This document shows, in pieces, positions 53,043 through 61,356 of a stretch of DNA of 64,000 nt (positions are counted from its first letter, which is position 1; each line of letters starts with the position of its first letter). The DNA is taken from NCBI GenBank assembly GCA_946887075.1, contig CAMPKA010000007.1, forward strand, positions 58,391-122,390, read 5' to 3'. Both the position numbers and the translations under genes were made by a program. The notes under the pieces were generated by a model. It was given only the letters and a program-made list of their open reading frames with translations. It searched no databases and was not told where the DNA came from. The stretch is from an uncultured Salinimicrobium sp. (GTDB taxonomy: Bacteria; Bacteroidota; Bacteroidia; Flavobacteriales; Flavobacteriaceae).

Positions 53043-54262
53043 GCATAGGTAAAACAGTCAACCGGCTCTTATTTTTAATTCTGATTTGTTCCACCTTCCA
53101 GGCTTACGGGCAGGATGATAAACGAGAGGAACTGGAGCAAAGAAGGCTGGAGCTGCAGCAAGAGATTAGGAGGATCAATAACCTACGGACCTCGAATCTT
53201 GCGAAGGAGAAATCTATTCTTACGGAGGTTCAGGATCTCGACCAACAGATCAGGGCCACGGAAAAACTGATAAGGGTCACCAATGAGCAGGCCAATCTTC
53301 TGGTAAGGGAGATCAACAGAAACCAGGAAAGGATTGGAACCTTAAGGGCAGATCTCGAACGTCTTAAAAAGGATTATGCCAGGATGATCAGGCGGTCCTA
53401 CAAAAGTAAATCTCAGCAAAGCAGAATCATGTTTCTGCTCTCCTCCGAAAACTTCCTTCAAGCATATAAAAGACTTCAGTACATGAAGCAGTATGCCAAC
53501 TACCGACATGAGCAGGGAGAGGAAATCAAGAAGAAGACATTGGAGCTGCAGGCGTTGAACGAACATTTGGCCAATCAGAAGAAAGAAAAGGATCAATTGA
53601 TAGCCGAGAATCGTGAAACCCGAGCGCAACTGGCGAGGAATAAGGAATCGCAGCAGGCCCTGGTCGCTGCCATACGCAAGAAAGAAGGGCAGTTCGCTGC
53701 ACAGCTGAGGAAAAAGCAGCAGGAGATCAATGAGATCGACAGGGAAATAGAACGCATTATAGCTGCTGCCATCGCCAAGAACAACGAAGCCGAGGGATCA
53801 ACAGATCGTGAGGTATTTAAACTCACACCAGAGGCAAAAGCCCTGGCAGCGGACTTCGAGAAGAATAAGGGAAAACTCCCCTGGCCGGTGAGATCAGGAA
53901 CCGTTTCGATGAGATTTGGTACCCAGCCACACCCCGTGCTTAGGTCGGTCACTATAAACAGTAATGGGGTCCGGATCGATACGGAGAAAGGGGGTAAGGC
54001 TAAGGCTGTGTTCGGTGGTAAAGTAAGTGAGGTACAGGCAGTGAAGGGGGCTCATCGTGCGGTAATGATCCGGCATGGGGATTATATCACCATCTATAAT
54101 AACCTGGATGAGGTATATGTCAGGAAAGGAGAGGATGTGGTCATCGGTCAGGAGATTGGGACCATTGCAACCAGTCCTACGACAGGAAAAACGACTTTAC
54201 ATTTCCTCCTGTATCAGAATACCGAGAAACTGAACCCAGAGTTGTGGATATATCAGATGTAA
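53039..54262 (+). CDS. EnvC-like murein hydrolase activator (degenerate M23 domain)
   Basis: Protein of 407 residues. Signal peptide ending QAYGQ (about 24), a long coiled coil (about 25-260: LEQRRLELQQEIRRINN, LRADLERLKKDYARMIRRSY) and a C-terminal LytM/M23 fold (about 280-407). The zinc-binding HxxxD is changed: NGVRID has no first histidine, and the final HxH reads TLHFLL. The domain is thus probably not a peptidase. This is the EnvC pattern, where the protein activates amidases at the septum. Overlaps DUF4292 by 4 bp. Confidence 0.92.
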   Translation: MSIGKTVNRLLFLILICSTFQAYGQDDKREELEQRRLELQQEIRRINNLRTSNLAKEKSILTEVQDLDQQIRATEKLIRVTNEQANLLVREINRNQERIGTLRADLERLKKDYARMIRRSYKSKSQQSRIMFLLSSENFLQAYKRLQYMKQYANYRHEQGEEIKKKTLELQALNEHLANQKKEKDQLIAENRETRAQLARNKESQQALVAAIRKKEGQFAAQLRKKQQEINEIDREIERIIAAAIAKNNEAEGSTDREVFKLTPEAKALAADFEKNKGKLPWPVRSGTVSMRFGTQPHPVLRSVTINSNGVRIDTEKGGKAKAVFGGKVSEVQAVKGAHRAVMIRHGDYITIYNNLDEVYVRKGEDVVIGQEIGTIATSPTTGKTTLHFLLYQNTEKLNPELWIYQM

Positions 54263-54269
54263 TTCTAGC

Positions 54270-54779
54270 TTACAAGAACAAAGCTTTAAGCTCGGTAGCG
54301 TCTTCGGGTTTCATCTTACCAGCCAAAACAAGCGCCAGCTGCTTGCGTCTCAAGGCAGCTTCGAAACGGGATTTTTCGAGATCAGTTTCTGGCTCAAGGG
54401 AAGGGATTTGAACCGGACTCCCGGTCTCGTCTACAGCTACAAAAGTGTAGATGGCTTCATTTGCCTTACTCCGGCTACCGCTCTCTCTGTCTTCTACCCA
54501 GACATCGATAAATATTTCCATGGAGGTTGTAAAGGCTCTCGAAACAGCAGCTTCCACAGTAACGACACTTCCAAGAGGCACCGCTTTGTTGAAGGCGACA
54601 TGATTTACGGATGCGGTTACTACTATTCTTCGGCTGTGACGTCTTGCGGCTATACTGGCCGCTCGATCCATCCGCGCCAGTAGCTCACCTCCAAAAAGGT
54701 TGTTCAGCGGATTGGTTTCACTCGGAAGGACCAGGTCTGTCATTATCGTTCGGGAAGCTGAAGGGGTCTTTGCCTGCAT
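54270..54779 (-). CDS. Acyl-CoA thioesterase (hotdog fold)
   Basis: Protein of 169 residues, single hotdog domain with the thioesterase motif ETNPLNNLFGGELLARMDRAASIAA (about 18-42) and VNHVAFNKAVPLGSVVTVEAAVSRAFTTS. Family hydrolyses short/medium acyl-CoA in the cytoplasm. Convergent with the EnvC-like gene, 7 bp apart. A TACCTTTG -7-like element (54800-54793, minus strand) precedes the start but has no TTG. Confidence 0.9.
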   Translation of the reverse strand: MQAKTPSASRTIMTDLVLPSETNPLNNLFGGELLARMDRAASIAARRHSRRIVVTASVNHVAFNKAVPLGSVVTVEAAVSRAFTTSMEIFIDVWVEDRESGSRSKANEAIYTFVAVDETGSPVQIPSLEPETDLEKSRFEAALRRKQLALVLAGKMKPEDATELKALFL

Positions 54780-54864
54780 GATATTTTTCCGGCAAAGGTA
54801 AACATATTATCCACAGCTCAGAAAGGCTGAATTTATTACCTGTGGACGGGAGAAATTCCGAATT

Positions 54865-55791
54865 CTATTTTTGTTCCTTCACCAGGAGCCATGCCTTGGG
54901 ATTGCGATTTCTCTTGATTTCCCAGAGGGCGTTTAGCGCTTCTCTGCGATCTTCATGGCTGCTGTACACCACCTGGTGGAGTCCATACTTATTCACCTTA
55001 ATCTGCCGTGAAGGAAAACCCTCCTTCCGAAGTTCCCTGACCTTCTTTTCGGCATTTTCAGATTCCCGGAAAGCGCCGGCTACAATGTGATAAGCTCCGG
55101 ATTGTTTCGAGACCTTAAGGGTCACTGCAGGAAGCGGATTGCTGATTAGGAAAGTGGCCTGCTGGATCTGGTTTTCAAGCAGGGAGGCAGCTTCCTTCTG
55201 TTGGGCCAGGTTGTACTCTCTGACCTGGTTCGAATAATAATTGAATCCAGCGGCACCGGATAATCCTACAGCAAGCAACCCAACGGCTGCATACCTGACC
55301 CAGGTATTTGCCGGCCTTTGTGATTCAGGTTGGGAGCTGTTGCGCTTCGAAACCGGGAGACGTCCGATTTCCCGATCGACCTCGGTTGCCGTAAGACCCT
55401 CCAGTCCAAAAGCTTCTTTGAGATAGTTGACCTGGATAGCAGGTTCAAATTCGATTCGTCCGCCATCTCCATGAATAAGGGTTCCTATATTATCCAGCCG
55501 GACGTTCCCGTTCTCGTTCAACAGGACTTGCAGGTCATGAATAAAATGCTCCAGCCTCTCAAGGGCGGCCTTATAGGAGCGCTTTTCTACTTCCGCGATA
55601 TAACTCGCCAGAAGGCCGTCATTCTTGACAAGCTGCCGGTTAAAACTTACCCGTTTTGACGGCGGGAAGAACTGATGAGTAGCTTCCGAGAAACGTACGG
55701 ATTGCTGTTGGGCGATAAAGGCCCCGAAGCCCGGAAGTATCACACATTCATATCTGTAAAGAAGATCCTGGATGTACTTTTCTATCGCCAT
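54865..55791 (-). CDS. HU-like / SPOR domain transmembrane protein
   Basis: Protein of 308 residues. N-terminus (about 1-135) carries two HU-CCDC81-type domains (MAIEKYIQDLLYRYECVILPG, GFGAFIAQQQ, then KNDGLLASYIAE), a single membrane helix (about 165-185) and a C-terminal SPOR domain (about 231-308: GAYHIVAGAFRESENAEKKVREL). The SPOR domain binds denuded glycan at the septum; the N-terminal domains face the cytoplasm and resemble HU/IHF folds. A DNA- or protein-binding role in division is inferred. A TAAATTTG -7-like element precedes the start. Confidence 0.88.
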   Translation of the reverse strand: MAIEKYIQDLLYRYECVILPGFGAFIAQQQSVRFSEATHQFFPPSKRVSFNRQLVKNDGLLASYIAEVEKRSYKAALERLEHFIHDLQVLLNENGNVRLDNIGTLIHGDGGRIEFEPAIQVNYLKEAFGLEGLTATEVDREIGRLPVSKRNSSQPESQRPANTWVRYAAVGLLAVGLSGAAGFNYYSNQVREYNLAQQKEAASLLENQIQQATFLISNPLPAVTLKVSKQSGAYHIVAGAFRESENAEKKVRELRKEGFPSRQIKVNKYGLHQVVYSSHEDRREALNALWEIKRNRNPKAWLLVKEQK

Positions 55792-55940
55792 AGAAACAAA
55801 TTTAAAGTTTTTTTGTGTGGAAAAAAATAGCCTGTGTGCAACTTATTAACAATTTTTTAAATAGAATAGAATTCTGAAATCCAGGCCCTTATCCAGAAAA
55901 ATCCAGAATATTTCGTTCTGAAACGAAATTGGCAAAAAGG

Positions 55941-56909
55941 CTAATAACCCAGCTTTTCTCTCACTCGGGCCAGCACCTGATCGGCTACCGCAGCGGCTTT
56001 TCGTGCTCCGGTTGAAAGCGCAGCCTCTATCTCTTCAGGATGCTCCATATAGTAGTGATATTTCTCCCTTTCTTCGGCAAAATTCCGAAGAATTACTTCA
56101 TACAAAGCTTGTTTAGCATGTCCATAGCCATACCCACCCGCGATATAGTTGTTCCTCATTTCTTCAGTTTCTGCTCTAGAAGCGATGAGGCGATAAAGCT
56201 GGAAAACATTGTCGGTGTCAGGATCTTTGGGATCCTCCAGAGGAGTACTGTCAGTCTGGATCCCCATGATTTGCTTCCGGAGTTGTTTGTCGGGCAGGAA
56301 GATATTGATGATATTTCCTTTGGATTTGCTCATTTTCTCCCCATCTGTGCCAGGCACGTACATGGTCTCTTCTGAGACTCTGGCTTCCGGGATTACAAAC
56401 GTTTCTCCCATTTTGGAATGAAATCGGGAGGCGACATCCCTGGTGATCTCAATATGTTGGAGCTGATCTTTTCCTACCGGGACAACCTCGGCATCATAGA
56501 TCAGAATGTCGGCGGCCATAAGTATAGGATAATCAAAAAGACCTGCATTTACATCCTCAAGGCGATCTGCCTTGTCTTTGAAAGAATGTGCCAGGGTAAG
56601 TCTTTGATAGGGGAAAAAGCAGTTCAGAAACCAGGTCAGCTCGGTTACCTGGGGCACATCACTCTGACGGTAGAAAACGGATTTGTCAATATCGAGACCA
56701 AAAGCAAGCCAGGTTGCGGCGGTCGACAAGGTGTTTTCCCTCATTGATTTCGCATCCTTGATTTGGGTAAGGGTGTGGAAATTGGCGATAAAAAGAAAGG
56801 AGTCATTATCCGGATCATTCGCCATTTTAATCGCGGGAATGATAGCTCCGAGAAGGTTCCCAAGGTGGGGTGTCCCCGTGCTCTGTATCCCCGTAAGAAT
56901 TCTTGACAT
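55941..56909 (-). CDS. trpS: Tryptophan--tRNA ligase
   Basis: Class I tryptophanyl-tRNA synthetase of 322 residues. HxGN (HLGN) at about 15-18 in QSTGTPHLGN, the ADILIYDAEVVPVGKDQLQH tryptophan/adenylate segment, KMSKS at about 195 (GEKMSKSKGNI), and a normal helical C-terminal domain. ATG 56909 is the family start; the open frame has seven more upstream codons that would put the start inside the promoter. A 149-bp AT-rich spacer (55792-55940) separates it from the SPOR gene. Confidence 0.97.
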   Translation of the reverse strand: MSRILTGIQSTGTPHLGNLLGAIIPAIKMANDPDNDSFLFIANFHTLTQIKDAKSMRENTLSTAATWLAFGLDIDKSVFYRQSDVPQVTELTWFLNCFFPYQRLTLAHSFKDKADRLEDVNAGLFDYPILMAADILIYDAEVVPVGKDQLQHIEITRDVASRFHSKMGETFVIPEARVSEETMYVPGTDGEKMSKSKGNIINIFLPDKQLRKQIMGIQTDSTPLEDPKDPDTDNVFQLYRLIASRAETEEMRNNYIAGGYGYGHAKQALYEVILRNFAEEREKYHYYMEHPEEIEAALSTGARKAAAVADQVLARVREKLGY

Positions 56910-56927
56910 CTTTATACTTTTATTGGG

Positions 56928-56958
56928 CAAAGGTAATCCAATTTGACCCAGACTTCAA
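56928..56958 (-). promoter_or_regulatory. Promoter of trpS (TTG-N20-TACCTTTG, minus strand)
   Basis: On the minus strand TTG (56958-56956) and TACCTTTG (56935-56928) are 20 bp apart, a full consensus match. The -7 element ends 18 bp before the trpS ATG. It is interleaved with the plsC promoter on the other strand. Confidence 0.65.
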
Positions 56959-56976
56959 TCCAATTCCCTATTTTTG
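56943..56976 (+). promoter_or_regulatory. Promoter of plsC (TTG-N23-TATTTTTG)
   Basis: TTG (56943-56945) and TATTTTTG (56969-56976) are 23 bp apart, within the usual range. The -7 element ends only 5 bp before the ATG at 56982, so the transcript may have little or no leader. The -33 lies in the trpS promoter spacer and vice versa. Confidence 0.6.
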
Positions 56977-56981
56977 GAGAC

Positions 56982-57725
56982 ATGCGAGTACTGGGATCTG
57001 TTTTGATCATCATCTGGAGAGTCTGGTTCTATGTACTCATGGCTGTGCCCATACTACTGTTTTTACCTTTCTTACTTCTTTTTACTTCAAGCCGGATATT
57101 TTATCCTCAATTCTTTTTCGTCGCACGTCTGTGGGCCGTTACCATTTTATACGGAATGGGGTTTTTCCCGCAGATCGTATGGGAAGAACGACTTAAAAAG
57201 AATCAAAGTTATGTTCTGGTAGCCAACCATACCTCCATGACGGATATCATGTTGATGCTCTGGATCGTAAAGCGACCTTTTGTCTTTGTCGGCAAGCAGG
57301 AACTTGCGAGAATTCCCCTTTTCGGATATTTCTATAAGAGAACCTGCATTCTTGTCGACAGGCGGAACCAAAAAAGCCGTAAAATGGTCTTTGATCAGGC
57401 GGAACGGATCCTGAACAAGGGCATCAGTGTATGTATCTTTCCTGAAGGGGGAGTACCAGAGGATCAGGATCTGGTTTTGGATGAATTTAAGGATGGCGCT
57501 TTCAGAATGGCTATAGATTACCAGATTCCGATCGTCCCCCTGGTTTTTTATGATAACAAGAAAAGGTTCCCCTACGTCTTTTTAAAGGGGAGCCCAGGCA
57601 GGATGAGGGCAAGGGTAAAGCCTTTCATTACGACTGAAGGTTTGTCCTATCAGGATAAAAAAGCCTTAAGAGAACAAACGCGGGAGGTGATTCTGGGGGA
57701 GCTCGAAAAGCGGGATCACGATTAG
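56982..57725 (+). CDS. 1-acyl-sn-glycerol-3-phosphate acyltransferase (PlsC-like)
   Basis: Protein of 247 residues. Two N-terminal membrane helices (about 5-40), catalytic NHxxxxD motif in NHTSMTDIM, substrate site FVGKQELARIPLFGYFYKRTCILVDR, and FPEGG, all of the PlsC acyltransferase family. It acylates lysophosphatidate or a related lipid at the inner membrane. ATG 56982 matches PlsC starts; an upstream TTG at 56943 coincides with the -33 element and is not used. Its stop interlocks with that of the convergent anti-sigma gene (TTAG). Confidence 0.92.
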   Translation: MRVLGSVLIIIWRVWFYVLMAVPILLFLPFLLLFTSSRIFYPQFFFVARLWAVTILYGMGFFPQIVWEERLKKNQSYVLVANHTSMTDIMLMLWIVKRPFVFVGKQELARIPLFGYFYKRTCILVDRRNQKSRKMVFDQAERILNKGISVCIFPEGGVPEDQDLVLDEFKDGAFRMAIDYQIPIVPLVFYDNKKRFPYVFLKGSPGRMRARVKPFITTEGLSYQDKKALREQTREVILGELEKRDHD

Positions 57726-58948
57726 AACTTGTAGGTGAATCCAGAATAAATTCCCAGGTAATAGGGACGGTTTTCAGGAGAAGGCGTACTGAAGGTATTG
57801 ATTTGATATTTCATCATAGGTTCCAGGTTTAGCCGGAATTTTTCCGAGATTTCGTAATCGATTCCCAACCCGATATTGGTGCTAAAGCTGATATCATTCA
57901 AATTTGTCGCTTGTCCTTCGGCTGAGAGACTTCCTGCGCTGAGATAGACCTGATTTTCGTCGAGAATAAGGGTACTGGCCCCGCCGATGATGTTGAGCCC
58001 GATTTTATTGTCGATCAGGCTAAATTCCAACTCTACCGGAATTTCTATAAATCCCATTCTCTGATTGAGTAACCCCCGGCTAATCTCTCCGAGTCCTGCC
58101 CGATCCGTTCCTGTAATAGCGTTGTCGGAGGGATCACCCATTCTGATATTTTTCTGGTCCAGGGCAATTACACTGGCAGGGGATCCCATTACAGCAGAAT
58201 AGATTACCCCATTGGTATTATAGCTCATACTGACCTTGTTTACCCCGGACCTGATGCGGATCTTATCAGAAACCACGTAGGCGATCTTAAGGCCATAGGA
58301 ATAGGTGATTTCTCCTTGTCCACTCTTGTTGTTGAGGTAAGGGTCAAGAAAATTTCCGCTTCCGAAATTACCATAGAAGATCGGAGCCGCGTAGGTGGAG
58401 ATTTCAAAGGTTCCCTTAGCAGGGGTATCCGCAGTGGTTTTCTGAGGCTCTGGAGATTGCTCCATCAAGGCTACCTGCTCTGGTTCCTCGCTGATGTCGG
58501 GTGTATTGAGATTCGGAGAGGCTGTGGCAATGACAGGAGTATCCCCAGGTATGATTGCTGACTTTGCCAGGTTTAGGAGCTGATGGAGCCGAGAGGTAGC
58601 TTCGGGTATCGCCTCAGTCCCGATTCCGCTCTCCGGATCCGGATCTGTTTCAGATGCCAAAGCCTCTCTTCCCGGGGATAATGTGACCCGATCTTCCTGA
58701 ATAGAATTCCCTTCCACAACCGGCGCAGAAATCTGTCCTGCATTGAACCAGTCACCGGCGACAAGGGAGACGGCCAACGCAGCGGCGACACTTGCGATTC
58801 TTCTCCAGTTGAAAAACAGAAATGGCCGCTTTTGTTCCCTTTCCTGTAGACGTGATGAAATCGACTTCCAGATTTCCTCGCGAGGAGAAGCCTCAAAATC
58901 CTTGAACTTCTCCTGATATAACCGGTCTATATGTTTTCTCTCTTCCAT
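57722..58948 (-). CDS. Anti-sigma/outer-membrane beta-barrel fusion protein
   Basis: Protein of 408 residues. N-terminal charged helical segment (DRLYQEKFKDFEASPREEIWKSISSRLQ) with an anti-sigma character, a membrane helix (about 51-67, RIASVAAALAVSLVAGDWF), a disordered proline/acidic linker (about 70-180), then a beta-barrel-like C-terminus with terminal strand YYLGIYSGFTYKF. Many Bacteroidota ECF operons encode such proteins. Starts 1 bp after the sigma factor gene. The linker is long enough to span the periplasm. Family recognised; function inferred. Confidence 0.85.
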   Translation of the reverse strand: MEERKHIDRLYQEKFKDFEASPREEIWKSISSRLQEREQKRPFLFFNWRRIASVAAALAVSLVAGDWFNAGQISAPVVEGNSIQEDRVTLSPGREALASETDPDPESGIGTEAIPEATSRLHQLLNLAKSAIIPGDTPVIATASPNLNTPDISEEPEQVALMEQSPEPQKTTADTPAKGTFEISTYAAPIFYGNFGSGNFLDPYLNNKSGQGEITYSYGLKIAYVVSDKIRIRSGVNKVSMSYNTNGVIYSAVMGSPASVIALDQKNIRMGDPSDNAITGTDRAGLGEISRGLLNQRMGFIEIPVELEFSLIDNKIGLNIIGGASTLILDENQVYLSAGSLSAEGQATNLNDISFSTNIGLGIDYEISEKFRLNLEPMMKYQINTFSTPSPENRPYYLGIYSGFTYKF

Positions 58949-58949
58949 C

Positions 58950-59489
58950 CTAAATACTTCGGACCCGGTTGGGCAGACCGGCCTCGATTTTTTCTTTTAG
59001 AATGACCCGGGCCCTTGCCAGATTGGATTTGGAGGTGCCTGTAGTGATGTTCATAATAGCAGCAATCTCTCTATGGGAAAAGCCATCGAGGACGTACAGG
59101 TTAAAGACCTGTCGGTACCGGTCCGGGAGTTGCTGGATGAGCTTTAAAAGGTAATCTACCGAAAGCTGATCTTCATCCACATCTACCTCCGGAGCCTTAT
59201 GCTGGTCCTCCCTGATGATCTCAAAGACCGTTTGCTTCCGATACTTTTGCAGGGCAACATTGATCACGATTCTTTTCATCCAACCCTCGAACGAGCCGGA
59301 ATTCTTGTACTGGGACATCTTATTAAAAATCATCAAAAAAGCATCCTGCAAGTTATCCTCCGCTTCCTGATAGCTGGCAGAATACTTGAGGCAGACAGGA
59401 AAGAGCCTGTGGGAATATAACCTATAGAGTTGTTCCTGGGCTTTGATATCCTGTTTTTTGCATTTCTTGATGAGTTGTTTGATGCTCAA
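58950..59489 (-). CDS. ECF RNA polymerase sigma factor
   Basis: Sigma-70 factor of 179 residues. Region 2 (about 10-80: LYRLYSHRLFPVCLKYS, EDNLQDAFLMIFNKMSQY, FEGWMKRIVINVALQKYRK) and region 4 (about 120-165: LPDRYRQVFNLYVLDGFSHREIAAIMN), with no region 3, as in extracytoplasmic-function factors. Operon order 5' to 3' is lipoprotein, sigma factor, anti-sigma-barrel protein, with 10 bp and 1 bp between genes. No target promoter could be recognised. Confidence 0.93.
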   Translation of the reverse strand: MSIKQLIKKCKKQDIKAQEQLYRLYSHRLFPVCLKYSASYQEAEDNLQDAFLMIFNKMSQYKNSGSFEGWMKRIVINVALQKYRKQTVFEIIREDQHKAPEVDVDEDQLSVDYLLKLIQQLPDRYRQVFNLYVLDGFSHREIAAIMNITTGTSKSNLARARVILKEKIEAGLPNRVRSI

Positions 59490-59499
59490 TATCTAAAAA

Positions 59500-59922
59500 T
59501 TAATTTGCCGGGGCGTTCTCAACAGGCACTTCCACAGTCAGATAGATGTCCTGCCCGTTCTCCACCCCTTGCCAAAACTTAAAGGTATACATTTCCTTCG
59601 GTTCTACCAGTAGGTCGAATTTGGCTATCCCTGTTTGTTCGGTTTCCTGGCAATCGGACCCCTGGGTAACCGAGGCGAGGATTCCAAAAAGGTGGACATC
59701 AGCAGTATTCTGGTTCTGAATCGTAAAGAACCTGTGGCAGGAGGTCGGGAGCACATAGGTCATTTCAACTTCATAGGTTTCCCCGGCAGTGAAAGTCTCT
59801 GGAAGGTTGGTGGCAACAATTGGGACCAGCCTATAAATCGGCTGTTGGGAATCGCCATCATGGTCTAGGCTGCACCCCATGAATGAAAGCAATAGGGGCA
59901 GCAGGAATATGATCTTCTTCAT
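59500..59922 (-). CDS. Hypothetical lipoprotein in the sigma-factor operon
   Basis: Protein of 140 residues with a lipoprotein signal (MKKIIFLLPLLLSFMGC, cysteine at 17). The mature part is beta-rich with two cysteines (PTSCHRFFTIQ and GSDCQETEQ), perhaps a disulfide-linked sandwich domain (ETFTAGETYEVEMTYVLP). I do not recognise a named family. It lies 10 bp upstream of the ECF sigma gene and is probably co-transcribed, so it may sense or be a target of the stress pathway. Confidence 0.72.
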   Translation of the reverse strand: MKKIIFLLPLLLSFMGCSLDHDGDSQQPIYRLVPIVATNLPETFTAGETYEVEMTYVLPTSCHRFFTIQNQNTADVHLFGILASVTQGSDCQETEQTGIAKFDLLVEPKEMYTFKFWQGVENGQDIYLTVEVPVENAPAN

Positions 59923-59985
59923 AAAGTTAAATTGGTCTCTATGTATCAGATGCGAGGGAAGTGAATTGGTTGCGCGTTAAAAATG

Positions 59986-60012
59986 AAAAATCCCGATACA
60001 ATCAGGATTTTT
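59986..60012 (-). terminator. Intrinsic terminator of recA
   Basis: On the minus strand, AAAAATCCTGAT and ATCGGGATTTTT form a 12-bp stem with one G-U and a 3-base loop; the 3' arm ends in a run of five T, directly followed by CATTTTTA. It starts 7 bp after the recA stop. Confidence 0.8.
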
Positions 60013-60019
60013 CTCTATG

Positions 60020-61033
60020 TTAGCCTTTTGCCACCGCCATGGCTTCTTTTATTTTGGTTTCCAATTCCTCCATCAGGTCAGGGTTGTCCTTGAGGAGAAT
60101 TTTCACGGCGTCTCTTCCCTGTCCCAATTTGGTGTCTTCATAACTAAACCAGGATCCACTTTTCTTGATGATCTCATAATCGACTCCGATGTCTATAATC
60201 TCCCCGATCTTGGAAACCCCCTCTCCATACATGATGTCGAACTCCGCTGTCTTAAAGGGAGGGGCGACCTTGTTTTTGACTACCTTAACGCGGGTTTTGT
60301 TACCCTGGACTTCACTATTGCTGTCCTTGATTTGAGTAGATCTCCGGATATCGAGCCGGATTGAGGCATAGAACTTCAGCGCATTCCCTCCAGTAGTGGT
60401 TTCAGGATTTCCAAACATTACTCCGATCTTCTCTCGTAATTGATTGATGAAAATCACGGTGCAATGCGTTTTGCTGATGGATGCGGTAAGTTTTCGAAGG
60501 GCCTGGGACATCAGACGGGCGTGTAATCCCATTTTAGAATCTCCCATTTCCCCTTCGATTTCACTCTTGGGAGTCAAAGCAGCTACTGAATCCACAACTA
60601 TAATGTCAATCGCTCCGGATCGGATAAGATTATCTGCTATCTCCAATGCCTGTTCTCCATTGTCAGGTTGAGAGATTATCAGGTTTTCAAGGTCGATTCC
60701 AAGTTTTTCGGCGTAAAACCGGTCAAAAGCATGTTCAGCGTCTATGAAAGCTGCAATTCCGCCCGCTTTTTGAGCCTCGGCTATTGCATGAAGCGTGAGC
60801 GTTGTCTTTCCGGATGATTCTGGTCCGTATATTTCGATAACCCTTCCTCTGGGATAGCCTCCCACCCCAAGAGCGAGATCGAGACCCAGGGAGCCACTGG
60901 GAATCACATCCACGTCGAGAACACTCTGATCACTCATTTTCATTACGGTTCCCTTTCCGTAAGTTTTATCCATCTTATCCAGGGTGAGCTTGAGTGCTTT
61001 CAGCTTCGCCTCTTTTTCTTTTTCGTTACTCAT
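60020..61033 (-). CDS. recA: Recombinase RecA
   Basis: Recombinase of 337 residues for strand exchange and repair. Walker [10 protein letters not shown] at 70-78, Walker [13 protein letters not shown], the L2-region sequence [22 protein letters not shown], and [10 protein letters not shown]. The C-terminal tail is short and acidic-poor, otherwise standard. No SOS-box type repeat nor clear -7/-33 was recognised upstream. A terminator follows. The spacer to trhO is unusually long and structured. Confidence 0.98.
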   Translation of the reverse strand: MSNEKEKEAKLKALKLTLDKMDKTYGKGTVMKMSDQSVLDVDVIPSGSLGLDLALGVGGYPRGRVIEIYGPESSGKTTLTLHAIAEAQKAGGIAAFIDAEHAFDRFYAEKLGIDLENLIISQPDNGEQALEIADNLIRSGAIDIIVVDSVAALTPKSEIEGEMGDSKMGLHARLMSQALRKLTASISKTHCTVIFINQLREKIGVMFGNPETTTGGNALKFYASIRLDIRRSTQIKDSNSEVQGNKTRVKVVKNKVAPPFKTAEFDIMYGEGVSKIGEIIDIGVDYEIIKKSGSWFSYEDTKLGQGRDAVKILLKDNPDLMEELETKIKEAMAVAKG

Positions 61034-61152
61034 TGATTCGGATTGTTATAGTGTGATAGTGCTGCTAAATTACTACAAGTTTTCAAAGAAGCATAAAATT
61101 AATACGCAACCTTTCAGGTTTTAATGCATCTAAATAATAAAGCAATACTAGG

Positions 61153-61245
61153 ATGAAATTCCTGAGAAGAAATATTATCTTAACTATTTCCGGTAGCTCC
61201 GTGGTAGTCAATTTAAGCTGCAGCTGCCGAGTGGACGGCGGCTAA
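61153..61245 (+). CDS. Possible small ORF (30 residues)
   Basis: ATG after an A-rich leader, encoding a 30-residue peptide with a basic start (MKFLRRN), a hydrophobic stretch (IILTISGSSVVVNLS) and two cysteines near the end (CSCRVDGG). Its TAA lies inside the left arm of a large inverted repeat, which would serve as terminator. It could be a tiny membrane peptide or chance; no promoter match was found. Confidence 0.25.
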   Translation: MKFLRRNIILTISGSSVVVNLSCSCRVDGG

Positions 61246-61299
61246 CGTTATTGTTATTTTTAGTTGGAAAATTAAAAAATAGTAATAACGAATTAGCCG
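61239..61299 (+). repeat. Long imperfect inverted repeat
   Basis: The left arm begins CGGCTAACGTTATT (61239-61252) and continues GTTATTTTT; the right arm ends AGTAATAACGAATTAGCCG (61281-61299). Aligned, the arms pair over about 23 bases with a 2-base bulge and a mismatch of two. The loop contains GTTGGAAAAT. It may be a terminator of an unannotated RNA or a relic of a small repeat element. Confidence 0.6.
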
Positions 61300-61303
61300 T
61301 TCG

Positions 61304-61340
61304 AAAAAAAATGTCCTGTTGGAAAATTGGGGCATTTTTT
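61304..61340 (+). terminator. Terminator-like hairpin overlapping the trhO -33 element
   Basis: AAAAAATGTCC (61306-61316) and GGGCATTTTTT (61330-61340) form an 11-bp stem with one G-U pair and a 13-base loop, followed by more T and then the -7 box of trhO. Whatever is transcribed rightwards through this region would end here, just before the trhO start. Confidence 0.55.
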
Positions 61341-61356
61341 TATTCGCCTATCTTTG
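61327..61356 (+). promoter_or_regulatory. Promoter of trhO (TTG-N19-TATCTTTG)
   Basis: TTG (61327-61329) and TATCTTTG (61349-61356) are 19 bp apart, full consensus. The -7 element ends 33 bp before the ATG at 61390. Confidence 0.7.

Noticed and set aside
54807..54815. Perfect DnaA box (TTATCCACA) in the spacer before the SPOR gene, as possible oriC
   Set aside because: A single 9-base match is expected about once per two such windows by chance. There is no cluster of boxes, no AT-rich unwinding element and no dnaA nearby.
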